From JBAOHV01 sp964450685 (GTDB taxonomy: Bacteria; Actinomycetota; Acidimicrobiia; Acidimicrobiales; Microtrichaceae), in the NCBI GenBank assembly GCA_964450685.1, contig CAYVDN010000018.1:1-56742 (forward strand): a stretch of 56,742 bases of DNA, read 5' to 3'. Positions 23,090 to 31,724 of this stretch are shown piece after piece. The notes under the pieces are model-generated. The model was not told the DNA's origin. It made no database searches and was given only the letters and a program-made list of their open reading frames with translations. Position numbers and translations under genes: made by a program. Within the stretch, counting starts at the first letter, position 1. Every line of letters begins with the position of its first letter.

Positions 23090-23587
23090 CTACGAGTCGT
23101 GGTGGGGCTGGTCGAACGCCGCGGCCCTCGTGTCGCGAAGCGGCACGACCAGGACCGGACGATCGCTGGTTTCCGCGAGGCGGATCGCCGTGCAGCGGAA
23201 CCTGCCGATGGACGTCTTGTGGTCGTGTCGGCCGACGACGACACAGGCTGCCCGGTGGCGGTGCGCGGCGTCGGCGAGCGCGGTCGCTGCGTCGCCGGCG
23301 CGGATCTCGAAGCTCCAGTCCAGGTCGGCACCGGCGAGGGCGAGCTCGCAGTCGAGGTGACAGCGATCTGCCAGCTCCTCGCGGGTGAGCGCGACCGCCC
23401 CCGCAGCGGTCGGGACGGCGATGGCGAAGCCGGATGTCGCGGGGATGACGTGCACGACCACGAGATGGGTGTGGCGCTGCGTGGCGAGCTCCAACGCTCG
23501 CTCGAGCGCGGGGAGCTCGTCGGAGCCGCTGCGCATCCCGACGATCACGGGGTTGAGCGCGGATGGGTGCCGGACCGGGCGGCTCAC
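23090..23587 (-). CDS. Universal stress protein (UspA) domain protein
   Basis: The 165-residue single-domain Usp fold opens with NPVIVGMRSGSDELPALERA, has HLVVVHVIP in the middle and ends ACVVVGRHDH and RPVLVVPLRD. The ATP-binding G-2X-G-9X-G(S/T) motif is not kept, so it is probably a non-nucleotide-binding member. Its ATG overlaps the stop of the exporter gene (ATGA, 23584-23587), so it is translated with the exporter, and the TetR gene follows on the same strand. Confidence 0.87.
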   Translation of the reverse strand: MSRPVRHPSALNPVIVGMRSGSDELPALERALELATQRHTHLVVVHVIPATSGFAIAVPTAAGAVALTREELADRCHLDCELALAGADLDWSFEIRAGDAATALADAAHRHRAACVVVGRHDHKTSIGRFRCTAIRLAETSDRPVLVVPLRDTRAAAFDQPHHDS

Positions 23588-25206
23588 CGGATGACTGGCT
23601 CGTCCTCGGGAGCGTGCCGGTGGAGCCGTGGCTCCGCTTCCGCAGCGGTCTTGGGCCCGCGCAGCGCGGTGAAGCCAGCGGCGGCCAGGCAGACGCCGGC
23701 GCCGAGCAGCAGCGCCGGGGGCATCCCGTCGACGAACGCAGACCTCGCGCCCGCTGCAAGGGCAGCGCCGTTCTCGCCGAGTTGCCCTGCGACCGCGAGA
23801 GCGCCGCCGATGCCTTCGCTGACCGGTTCGACGATCTCACCGGGCAGCCCGGCGAGATCAGGCTCGATGTTGGAGCGGTACGCGGCGTTCAACACGGACC
23901 CGATGAGCGCGATGCCCACCGCCCCTCCCATCTCCCGGACGGTGTCGTTCAGCGCCGATGCCACCCCTTGCTTCTCCTCGGGCAGCGATGAGGTGATCGC
24001 CGCGGTCGACGGGCTCATCGCGAGGCCGACGCCTGCGCCGAGGATGAGCACACCTGGCAAGACGCTGAGGTACCCGCCGGTGGGATCTGCCATGACGGCG
24101 AAGAGACCCAAGCCCGCCGCCATGGCCAGCATCCCGGTGACGAGCGTCCTGCGGAATCCGATTCGTTCGGCGATCGTCGGCGCAATGGTCGACAGCGGCA
24201 TCATGACTGCTGCCATCGGGAGCAGACCGGTCGCGGCTCGCAGCGCCGAGTAGCCCAGCACCGCCTGGAGGTACTGCACGAGCACGAGGAACATCGAGAA
24301 CATCACGGCGAACACGACGAAGAGGTTCACCGACCCTGCGGCGAGGCCACGGATCGCGAAGATCCGGACGTCCAGCAGCGGATGCTCTCTCCGCAGCTCG
24401 ACCACGATGAACGCAGCGGCACCGAGTAGTCCGGCAGCGGCTGCGACGATGGTGATCGGCGCAGTCCAGCCCTGTTCCGGTCCTTCGTGGATGGCGAGCA
24501 CCAGGCCGCCGACGGCGACGATGGACAGCAGCGAGCCTGCGATGTCGAAGCCGGTGTCGACGTGCTCGACCGAGTGCGGCACGACGACGACGGTGAGCAC
24601 GAACGACACCGCCGCGAGCGCGACGGGCAGCGCGAAGACCCACGGCCAGGTGGCGTTGTCGATGATCGCTGCGGAGACGAACAACCCGATGATCCCACCT
24701 GCGCCAGCGAAACCGGCCCAGGTTCCGATCGCCTTGGCCTGCTGCGCGGCGGGGAAGCTGGTGGTGATGACCGACAACGTGACGGGCATGACCATGGCTG
24801 CAGCGAATCCGGCGGCGACTCGAAGCGCGATCAGTGTGGTCGGGTCCGTCGCGAAGGCAGCGGCGATGTTCGTCGCGGCAAATGCGACCAGGCCGATGAG
24901 CAGCACCGGCTTGCGGCCCCACCGGTCGCCGATGGCTCCGACGGGCATGAGGAGCGCTGCGAGTGCCAGCGTGTACCCGTTGATGATCCAGAGCAGTTGG
25001 CTCTGCGACGCGCCGAGGTCCTCGGCCAAGGCCTGCTGGGCGACGTTGAGCCCGGAGACGGATGCGACGACGGCGACGAGCGCCACGCACATCGCCGCGA
25101 GGATCAGCCGCCGGCGAACGGGGTCGACGATGACGACGTCATGGAGGTCGCTGGGGTCCTGGTCCACGTTCGCTGCGGGAGCGGGGTCTGGATGGGCGGC
25201 GGGCAT
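23584..25206 (-). CDS. MFS drug exporter, DHA2 (14-helix) family
   Basis: The 540-residue protein has fourteen predicted membrane helices and MFS motifs: GDRWGRKPVLLIG (motif A between helices 2 and 3) and the DHA2 pattern ALRVAAGFAAAMVMPVTLSV. It should export hydrophobic or cationic compounds by proton antiport. The ATG at 25206 has a GGAG ribosome site. It is divergent from a TetR gene at 25333 across a 126-bp region, which is the likely control point. Confidence 0.93.
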   Translation of the reverse strand: MPAAHPDPAPAANVDQDPSDLHDVVIVDPVRRRLILAAMCVALVAVVASVSGLNVAQQALAEDLGASQSQLLWIINGYTLALAALLMPVGAIGDRWGRKPVLLIGLVAFAATNIAAAFATDPTTLIALRVAAGFAAAMVMPVTLSVITTSFPAAQQAKAIGTWAGFAGAGGIIGLFVSAAIIDNATWPWVFALPVALAAVSFVLTVVVVPHSVEHVDTGFDIAGSLLSIVAVGGLVLAIHEGPEQGWTAPITIVAAAAGLLGAAAFIVVELRREHPLLDVRIFAIRGLAAGSVNLFVVFAVMFSMFLVLVQYLQAVLGYSALRAATGLLPMAAVMMPLSTIAPTIAERIGFRRTLVTGMLAMAAGLGLFAVMADPTGGYLSVLPGVLILGAGVGLAMSPSTAAITSSLPEEKQGVASALNDTVREMGGAVGIALIGSVLNAAYRSNIEPDLAGLPGEIVEPVSEGIGGALAVAGQLGENGAALAAGARSAFVDGMPPALLLGAGVCLAAAGFTALRGPKTAAEAEPRLHRHAPEDEPVIR

Positions 25207-25297
25207 TGTGCGCTCCTGCAGGGGTGGGCCATTCGATCCCGGCTGGATCAATCGACAGACGAACAATATGACACGACGCCATCTATACGACACTCTG

Positions 25298-25325
25298 TTG
25301 CACTTCGAGCACGCTTCGCTACGAT
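25298..25325 (+). promoter_or_regulatory. Predicted promoter of the 25333 TetR gene
   Basis: TTGCAC (25298-25303), 16 bp, then TACGAT (25320-25325). Transcription would begin at about the GTG at 25333, giving a leaderless message. Confidence 0.5.
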
Positions 25326-25332
25326 CCCGGGT

Positions 25333-25932
25333 GTGACGACGACTGAGGTTCTCCACATCGACCCTCGGGTGATCCGGACCCGAGTGGCGGTACTCACCGC
25401 CGCCCGCGAGGTGCTCGTCGACGAAGGTTGGGAGGGGGTGACGGTGGCTCGGGTTGCTGAGCGCAGCGGTTACGCACGGACGACGCTGTACCGGCACTGG
25501 CCCCAGCGACTCGACCTGCTGCGCGACCTGATCCGCGAAGAGGCCGCCGTCGCACACTCTGTGCCGGGAGGCGAGCTGCGTGCGGACCTCGTCGCCGAGG
25601 TAGAGGCGTTCCGCTCAGCGATGACCGCTGCCGGGCTGGGACGGGCGATGATCGCGATCGGCCAGCACGCACGGGAGGATCCCGAGGTGGCCGAGCTCAA
25701 CAGCGCGTTGCGGGTCGAAGGCTCCCGGGTGCTCGACGAGATCATCGAGCACGGGATCACACGAGGGTTGCTTCGCCCCGATGCGGGTGCCGGCGCGGCG
25801 GTGTCCATGCTGGTGGGGCCCGTGCTGTTCCGGTACCTGTTCGAGCCCGAGGGCCTCACCGCGAGCTTCGTCGAAGGTGTCGTCGATCGTTTCATCGAGG
25901 CGTTCGCAATCGACGTCGAGGGCGAACAGTGA
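25333..25932 (+). CDS. TetR-family regulator
   Basis: The 199-residue protein has a HTH at about residues 28-60 (VTVARVAERSGYARTTLYRH, W next) and a TetR_C domain with helices that could bind a ligand (AGLGRAMIAIGQHAREDP). The GTG start overlaps no upstream gene and follows a likely leaderless promoter. It is divergent from the DHA2 exporter and co-transcribed with the F420-type oxidoreductase (GTGA overlap at 25929-25932), so it probably represses both. Confidence 0.9.
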   Translation: MTTTEVLHIDPRVIRTRVAVLTAAREVLVDEGWEGVTVARVAERSGYARTTLYRHWPQRLDLLRDLIREEAAVAHSVPGGELRADLVAEVEAFRSAMTAAGLGRAMIAIGQHAREDPEVAELNSALRVEGSRVLDEIIEHGITRGLLRPDAGAGAAVSMLVGPVLFRYLFEPEGLTASFVEGVVDRFIEAFAIDVEGEQ

Positions 25933-26951
25933 AGCTGGACCTGATGACCGCAGGAATGCCGCTGCGCGCAGTGCAGCAGCTCGCTCGTCATGCCACCGAG
26001 GCCGGGTTCGCTGGGCTCGTCATCACCGAAGCCGGGCGAACCCCCTATCTGTCGGCGGCCGCCGCTGCCCTCGCGGCGGATCTCGACATCCTGACCGGGA
26101 TCGCAGTGGCGTTCCCGAGGAGCCCGATGGTCACCGCCCAGGTCGCGTGGGAGTTGGCCGAGGCCAGCGACGGTCGATTCCGGCTCGGGCTCGGGACCCA
26201 GGTGCGCGCCCACATCGAACGGCGCTACGGGGTGGACTTCGATCCGCCGGGCCCGCGGATGCTCGACTATCTACTCGCAGTCCGGGACTGCTTCGCGGCG
26301 TTCCGGACCGGCGAGTTGTCCCACCACGGCGAGTTCTACGACCTGTCGCTGTTGCCACCGATGTGGTCGCCGGGCCCGATCAGCGCCCCTGACCCGCCGA
26401 TCGACCTCGCAGCGGTGAACCCGTGGATGCTGCGCGTCGCAGGCGCCCACGCTGACGGCGTCCACGTGCACCCGCTCAACACGTCGACGTACCTACGCCA
26501 GACCGTGCTGGCGAATCTCGCCACCGGGGCAGCCACAGCGGGGCGCTCCGTCGCGGACCTCGAGGTCATCGTGCCGGCCTTCATCGTCGCGGGTGACTCA
26601 GACGACGACCGGTCACGTTGGCGCGAGTTGGCCCGGATGCAGATCGCCTTCTACGGGTCGACGCCGAACTACTCGTTCATCTTCGACCAGATCGACCGGC
26701 CCGGAACGACCGCGGCGTTGCGTGAGCGACAGCGGCAGGGCGACCTCGCCGGGATGGCAGCACTGATCGACGACGACATGCTGGCCGAGTTCGTCATCGA
26801 GGGCTCCTGGTCCGGCATCGCAGACGCAATCGCGGACCGCTACGACGGCATCGCGACGCGCGTCGTCAACTACTTCGGCGCGATCGCCTGGGCCGACGAA
26901 CCGGTGTCGATGCGCCCATGGCGCGACATCACCCGAGCACTCGCCACCTGA
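25929..26951 (+). CDS. LLM-class F420-dependent oxidoreductase
   Basis: The 340-residue TIM-barrel protein of the luciferase-like group opens MKLDLMTAGMPLRAVQQLA. It has LTGIAVAFPRSPMVTAQVAW, GRFRLGLGTQVRAHIERRYG and PIDLAAVNPWMLRVAGAHAD, matching the F420-dependent subfamily seen in actinobacteria. It reduces or oxidises an unknown substrate with coenzyme F420. Its GTG start overlaps the TetR stop, and the MmpL operon starts 51 bp later. Confidence 0.9.
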   Translation: MKLDLMTAGMPLRAVQQLARHATEAGFAGLVITEAGRTPYLSAAAAALAADLDILTGIAVAFPRSPMVTAQVAWELAEASDGRFRLGLGTQVRAHIERRYGVDFDPPGPRMLDYLLAVRDCFAAFRTGELSHHGEFYDLSLLPPMWSPGPISAPDPPIDLAAVNPWMLRVAGAHADGVHVHPLNTSTYLRQTVLANLATGAATAGRSVADLEVIVPAFIVAGDSDDDRSRWRELARMQIAFYGSTPNYSFIFDQIDRPGTTAALRERQRQGDLAGMAALIDDDMLAEFVIEGSWSGIADAIADRYDGIATRVVNYFGAIAWADEPVSMRPWRDITRALAT

Positions 26952-26975
26952 GGTCGCCGCACCCACGGCTTTTGG

Positions 26976-26992
26976 TTAGACGCTGTGTCTAA
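26976..26992. promoter_or_regulatory. TetR-type operator TTAGAC-N5-GTCTAA before MmpL
   Basis: TTAGACGCTGTGTCTAA has perfect 6-bp arms. TAAACT (26990-26995) overlaps its right arm and is placed as a -10 for a start near the ATG at 27003. The same arm pattern occurs at 23071-23087 upstream of a TetR gene. Confidence 0.7.
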
Positions 26993-27002
26993 ACTCTGCG
27001 TC

Positions 27003-29231
27003 ATGTCACCCCCGGGCCTGTCGCAGAAGTCGACGCTGTACCGACTCGGCGGATTCGCGGCCGGCAATCCGTGGCGTGTCCTGGCGGGGTGGGCGGTCGT
27101 GATCGCGCTGGTCGTGGGGCTGTGGGCGGCGTTCGGCGAGGGCACCTCGGATGACATCACGATCCCCGGCATGCCGTCGCAACAGGCGCTCGATCTGCTC
27201 GAGGAGCGGTTCCCGGAGCAGGCGGGTGGTCGGGCGGTCGCGGTGTTCGCCACGAGCGACGGCACAATGTCGGACCCGCCCAACGCGGAGGCGGTCAGGG
27301 CGACACTCGATCGAATCGGCCGACTCGACGGGGTCGCGCAGGTGATCGCGCCGTTCGGACCAGCGGCGTCGCTGCTGCAGTCACCGGACGGCACCGTGGC
27401 GTACGCACAGATCCTCTATGACCGGGGAGCCAGAGAGGTCACACCGGAGCAGATCGACGATCTGTTCGCCACCGGTGATCCCGCCCGCGAGGCTGGCCTC
27501 GAGGTCGGCTTCGGCGGGCAGGTCGTGGAGCGGACAGAGCCCGAACAAGCTCGAACTGCCGAGCTCGTGGGTCTCGCCGTCGCCGTCGCCGTGCTACTGA
27601 TCGCGTTCGGGTCGGTCATCGCCATGGGCGCACCGCTGCTCGGCGCGCTGTTGGGTGTGGGCGTCGGCATGCTGTTGATAGGACTACTTGCGTCGGTCAT
27701 GGACGTCATGTCGGTCGCGCCCACGATGGCGACGATGATCGGCATCGCCGTCGGCATCGACTACGCCCTGTTCGTCGTCACCCGCCATCGCCAACACCTG
27801 GCGTTCGGTCATTCAGTCGTCGAGTCGGTCGCGCTCGCGACCCATTCGGCGGGGCGGTCGGTGATCTTCGCCGGGGTCACGGTGGTGATCTCGATGCTCG
27901 GCCTCACGCTGGTGGGCATCCCGCTGATCGCCAGCATGGGTGTTGCGGTGGCGATCACCGTGTCGGTGGCGGTGCTCGTCGCCATCACGTTCCTTCCCGC
28001 ACTGCTCGGCCTCATCGGAACGAACATCGACCGCCTCCGCACACCCGGGATCAAGGTCCGCGCTGAGATCGACCCGGATTCCCCGACGGCATGGAGTGCC
28101 CGCTGGGCGCGGAGCGTGACCCGACACCCGTGGCGAGCGCTCGCGATCGGGGTCCCGCTACTCCTCGTGCTCGCCATTCCCGCGGCCAGCCTGCGTACCG
28201 GGTGGCCCGACGCACGCAACCGCCCACAGGACTCCCCACCGCGCGTCGCGTTCGACCTGCTCACCCGAGGGTTCGGGATCGGAGCCAACGCCCCGCTGCT
28301 GGCCGTCATCGACCTCGACGACGCAGAGCCGGATGCGGCCGCCACGATCTCGGGAGCGCTCGCGGAGCTCCCAGGTGTCAGTCAGACGACGCCGCCGCTG
28401 CCCAACGAGGGGGGCACTGCGGCCATCGTGCAGGTGACGCCCAACAGCGGCCCTGAGGATGAAGCCACAGAGGACCTGGTCCGGGCCATCCGGGACCAAG
28501 GCGCCCTCGAGGAGAGCACCGGCGCTCGCATCGACGTCACGGGTGCCACCGCGTTCTACATCGACATCTCCCAGCGGCTCAACGATCGCCTGCCGATCTT
28601 CATCGCCGCCGTGGTGTCGCTCAGCTTCCTGCTGCTCACCGCAGTGTTCCGAGCGCCGGTCGTCGCGGCCAAGGCTGCGGTCATGAACCTGCTCGGCATC
28701 GGCGCCGCCTACGGCGTCGTCGTGGCTGTCTTCCAATGGGGATGGGCCAAAGATCTCATAGGGCTGGAACAGACCGTGCCCATCATCTCGTTTCTTCCGA
28801 TGGGACTCTTCGCAGTGCTGTTCGGCCTCTCGATGGACTACGAGGTGTTCATCCTGTCGCGCATCCGAGAGGCGTGGATCGTCGACCACGACAACGAGTC
28901 GGCCATCGTCCACGGACTGTCAGCCAGCGCGCGCGTCATCACCGCGGCTGCAGCGATCATGTTCGCGGTGTTCGCCAGCTTCGTCGCCGGCGACAGCGCC
29001 GAGATCAAGATGTTCGGGCTCGGCCTCGCCGTGGCGGTCCTGCTCGATGCCACCGTCATTCGCATGCTCGTCGTGCCGGCGTCGATGAAGGTCCTCGGTA
29101 ACGCGAACTGGTGGATCCCGAACTGGCTCGACCGGCTCCTCCCCAACCTGGACATCGAGGGCTCCGAAGCCGACGAAGAGCTCGACCCCCCGCCACCGAC
29201 ACCTCACCCTACGGAGACAGCATCAGCGTGA
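27003..29231 (+). CDS. MMPL-family RND transporter
   Basis: The 742-residue protein has two MMPL halves, each with one helix, a large extracytoplasmic domain and a bundle of five or more helices. Recognisable segments are IGIAVGIDYALFVVTRHRQ (helix 4-5 of half one) and LFGLSMDYEVFILSRIREAW (half two); both carry the Asp-Tyr pair of the proton relay. It exports lipids or hydrophobic small molecules. ATG 27003 is chosen because the upstream GTG at 26985 lies inside the operator. It heads a fully coupled six-gene operon ending with a P450. Confidence 0.94.
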   Translation: MSPPGLSQKSTLYRLGGFAAGNPWRVLAGWAVVIALVVGLWAAFGEGTSDDITIPGMPSQQALDLLEERFPEQAGGRAVAVFATSDGTMSDPPNAEAVRATLDRIGRLDGVAQVIAPFGPAASLLQSPDGTVAYAQILYDRGAREVTPEQIDDLFATGDPAREAGLEVGFGGQVVERTEPEQARTAELVGLAVAVAVLLIAFGSVIAMGAPLLGALLGVGVGMLLIGLLASVMDVMSVAPTMATMIGIAVGIDYALFVVTRHRQHLAFGHSVVESVALATHSAGRSVIFAGVTVVISMLGLTLVGIPLIASMGVAVAITVSVAVLVAITFLPALLGLIGTNIDRLRTPGIKVRAEIDPDSPTAWSARWARSVTRHPWRALAIGVPLLLVLAIPAASLRTGWPDARNRPQDSPPRVAFDLLTRGFGIGANAPLLAVIDLDDAEPDAAATISGALAELPGVSQTTPPLPNEGGTAAIVQVTPNSGPEDEATEDLVRAIRDQGALEESTGARIDVTGATAFYIDISQRLNDRLPIFIAAVVSLSFLLLTAVFRAPVVAAKAAVMNLLGIGAAYGVVVAVFQWGWAKDLIGLEQTVPIISFLPMGLFAVLFGLSMDYEVFILSRIREAWIVDHDNESAIVHGLSASARVITAAAAIMFAVFASFVAGDSAEIKMFGLGLAVAVLLDATVIRMLVVPASMKVLGNANWWIPNWLDRLLPNLDIEGSEADEELDPPPPTPHPTETASA

Positions 29232-29941
29232 ACCTCGACGAACCACCAGCACAACTCGCCGCCCGCACAGCGCTCGCGTCCGCAATGCAGCGATTGGGCC
29301 ACTCGCTCGTCGCCCACCAGGTCGACACCGACCTGGCGGTCGAGCTCGCAGAGGTCGCCGAGCGCTACACCTCCACCGTGCAGCGTGGTGCACCGCGGGA
29401 CCGGGCCACCGAGATGCTCTCCAGTCCTCGCGTCACCGCAGCGCTCAACGGGAAGCGAGCCATCATCGACGACGGTGCGGAGATCGACCTGTTCAGGGAC
29501 TCGTTCGTCTCCGGGCGGACCAACCCCATGGGCATCGGAGTCCGGGTCGTTCGCGACGGCGACACCGCCGTGGCCACCACCACCCTCGGACCGGCGTTCG
29601 AGGGGGCGCCCGGCCGAGCCCACGGCGGCGCCGTCGGCGCCATCCTCGACGAGACCATGGGGTACCTGTTGCCGATCATCGGCGAGATGGCCTACACCGC
29701 CAACTTGTCCATCGACTACATCGCACCAGCACCGCTGGGTGTCGAAGTGTCCTTCACCGCGCGGCTTCGCGACCGGGCGGACCGCAAGCTGTGGATCGAA
29801 GCCGTCGGCGAATCCGCCGATGGCGTGTTCGTGCGAGCTGAAGCGCTGTTCCTCACCGTCGACCTGTCGCGCTTCACCAATGCGTCCGCCGAAGGCGACA
29901 GCGTCAACGCGGCGGACGCCCAGGCGGTGGAGCTTCCATGA
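29228..29941 (+). CDS. PaaI-type hotdog thioesterase
   Basis: The 237-residue protein has a helical N-terminal extension (1-95) and a hotdog domain (about 105-215). The PaaI-like active-site motif is GRAHGGAVGAILDETMGYLL, with NPMGIGVRVV before and SIDYIAPAPLGVEVSFTARL after. It hydrolyses acyl-CoA or similar thioesters. The GTG start overlaps the MmpL stop. Being wedged between a lipid-type exporter and hydrolases, it may release the exported or degraded acyl compound. Confidence 0.85.
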   Translation: MNLDEPPAQLAARTALASAMQRLGHSLVAHQVDTDLAVELAEVAERYTSTVQRGAPRDRATEMLSSPRVTAALNGKRAIIDDGAEIDLFRDSFVSGRTNPMGIGVRVVRDGDTAVATTTLGPAFEGAPGRAHGGAVGAILDETMGYLLPIIGEMAYTANLSIDYIAPAPLGVEVSFTARLRDRADRKLWIEAVGESADGVFVRAEALFLTVDLSRFTNASAEGDSVNAADAQAVELP

Positions 29942-30834
29942 CCGTCGCTGCGCGCCCCGAGCGGTTCGACCTCCCGGGCGCCGACCTGCGATTGGCCGCG
30001 GACCGCTGGGGTCCCCGCACCGACGATGTTGTGGTGTTCCTGCACGGTGCGGGCCAGAGTCGCCGGGCATGGGACGACGCCGCAGAAGCGGTTGCAGCGA
30101 TCGGCTGGCACGCCATCACCGTCGACCACAGGGGCCATGGTGACAGCGAATGGCCGATCGAGGCCGACTACGACTGGGACCGCTTCGCCGACGACGTGAT
30201 CGCCATCGTCGAGCACCTCGGCACGCCACCCGTCCTCGTCGGCGCGTCACTGGGCGGGATGTCGGCGCTGTTGGCGCAGGCTCGAACTGACGAACAGCTC
30301 TTCCGAGCGGTGGTTCTGGTCGATGTCACCCCGCGGATGGAACTCGGGGGCGTACAACGCATCGTCGGTTTCATGGCAGCGCACCCTGACGGCTTCGACT
30401 CCCTCGACGCCGCGTCAGCGATCATCGCTGAGTACACCGGGCGACCTCGGCCGCCGACACCGGACGGTCTGCGCCAGGTCCTCGCTCATGGCTCCGACGG
30501 CCGCTGGCGGTGGCGCTGGGACGTCCGCTTCCTCGAAGGACGCGCCGACATGATCATCGGCGGCGACATCGAAGCGTTGCGGGAGATCCAGGTGCGCGAA
30601 CGGCTCCACGAAGGTGCTCGCCGCATCAAGGTTCCCGCGCTCGTCGTGCGCGGCGCCGAGAGCGACCTCGTCTCCACCGAAGGCGTCCGAGAGTTCGTCG
30701 ACGCGGTACCGGGCGCCCAGTACGTCGACGTGGCCGACGCCGGTCACATGGTCGCCGGGGACCAGAACGACACCTTCACCGCAGCGGTCCTCACGTTCCT
30801 GTCCGAAGTGCGCACGGGCACGACCAGACGATGA
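29938..30834 (+). CDS. Alpha/beta hydrolase
   Basis: The 298-residue cytosolic hydrolase has an oxyanion-hole motif HGAGQS (about 36-41), nucleophile elbow GASLGG (Ser104), acid in the VRGAESDLV region, and a catalytic His in ADAGHMVAG. It is related to epoxide-hydrolase, haloperoxidase or lipase-like esterases; the substrate is unknown. ATGA overlaps bind it to the thioesterase before and a second hydrolase after. Confidence 0.9.
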   Translation: MTVAARPERFDLPGADLRLAADRWGPRTDDVVVFLHGAGQSRRAWDDAAEAVAAIGWHAITVDHRGHGDSEWPIEADYDWDRFADDVIAIVEHLGTPPVLVGASLGGMSALLAQARTDEQLFRAVVLVDVTPRMELGGVQRIVGFMAAHPDGFDSLDAASAIIAEYTGRPRPPTPDGLRQVLAHGSDGRWRWRWDVRFLEGRADMIIGGDIEALREIQVRERLHEGARRIKVPALVVRGAESDLVSTEGVREFVDAVPGAQYVDVADAGHMVAGDQNDTFTAAVLTFLSEVRTGTTRR

Positions 30835-31724
30835 CGACGGACCCCGCTGCGCCGACCGTGCACCGGATCCCCACACGCAACGGCGACGAGCTGCGCGTGC
30901 TCGACTGGGGCGGTAGCGGACCACCTGTGGTGCTACTGCACCCGAACGGGTTCTGCGGAGGACTCTACGAACCGGTCGCCGCAACGCTGCTCGGGACCGC
31001 CCGAGCGGTCGCGATCGACCTGGTCGGCCACGGGGGCAGCACGACGCCGACAGACCCGACGCGCTACCGGTTCGCGTCGATGGCCAACGACGTGCTCGAC
31101 GTGCTCGACCACCTCGACCTCTGCGGCATCGCCGGCGTCGGCGGATCACTCGGGGGAGCAGTTGCGGTCCTCGTCGACCAGCTCGACCAAGGGCGGTGGT
31201 CACAGCTCCTGCTCGCCGAACCAGTCGCGTTTCCCCCAACGCTGTTCAGAACCACGACGCCCAACCCGATGGCGGTCGCTGCTCGTCGCCGCCGCCGGCT
31301 ATTCGCCACCCGAGCCGAGATGCACGACCTGTACTGCGACAAGGCGCCCCTGTCCCAACTCAGCGACGATGCGCTCGACGCGTACCTGCGATGGGGGACC
31401 GTCGATTGCGGCGACGGTGTGCATCTCGCGTGTGACCCCGACACCGAAGCGCTCATCTTCGAGATGTCTGCCACTTCGTACGGCGCCCCCGCCGCCTGGG
31501 AACACCTCGAGCACCTCGCATGCCCCGCTGTGATCGTCGCCGGAGAGGACACCTTCCTGCCCGCCATCTTCGACCAGCAGGCCGAACGGGCCAACGCCAC
31601 ATTGCTCACCGTTCCCGGCGGGCACTTCGTGCTGCACGAGGACACCCGCCGTACCGAAGCACTCATCAGAGAGCACGTGCTCACCCAACCAGCCCCATCC
31701 CCAGCAACCGGAGGATCCCGATGA
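30831..31724 (+). CDS. Alpha/beta hydrolase (second)
   Basis: The 297-residue hydrolase has HPNGFCGG as the oxyanion region, nucleophile elbow GGSLGG (Ser106), acid near AGEDTFLPA and His in VPGGHFVLHED. It differs clearly from its neighbour, so the two are not a recent duplication. Possible roles are ester, lactone or epoxide hydrolysis. ATGA overlaps on both sides, and the next gene (diiron protein) starts with GAGGATCCCG before its ATG. Confidence 0.9.
   Translation: MTTDPAAPTVHRIPTRNGDELRVLDWGGSGPPVVLLHPNGFCGGLYEPVAATLLGTARAVAIDLVGHGGSTTPTDPTRYRFASMANDVLDVLDHLDLCGIAGVGGSLGGAVAVLVDQLDQGRWSQLLLAEPVAFPPTLFRTTTPNPMAVAARRRRRLFATRAEMHDLYCDKAPLSQLSDDALDAYLRWGTVDCGDGVHLACDPDTEALIFEMSATSYGAPAAWEHLEHLACPAVIVAGEDTFLPAIFDQQAERANATLLTVPGGHFVLHEDTRRTEALIREHVLTQPAPSPATGGSR

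Noticed and set aside
22874..24253. 459-residue plus-strand frame over TetR, UspA and exporter genes
   Set aside because: Antisense to three well-supported genes; composition is that of a GC-rich shadow frame.
26985..27002. GTG at 26985 as the MmpL start
   Set aside because: It lies inside the TetR-type operator and adds six residues before a well-placed ATG at 27003.
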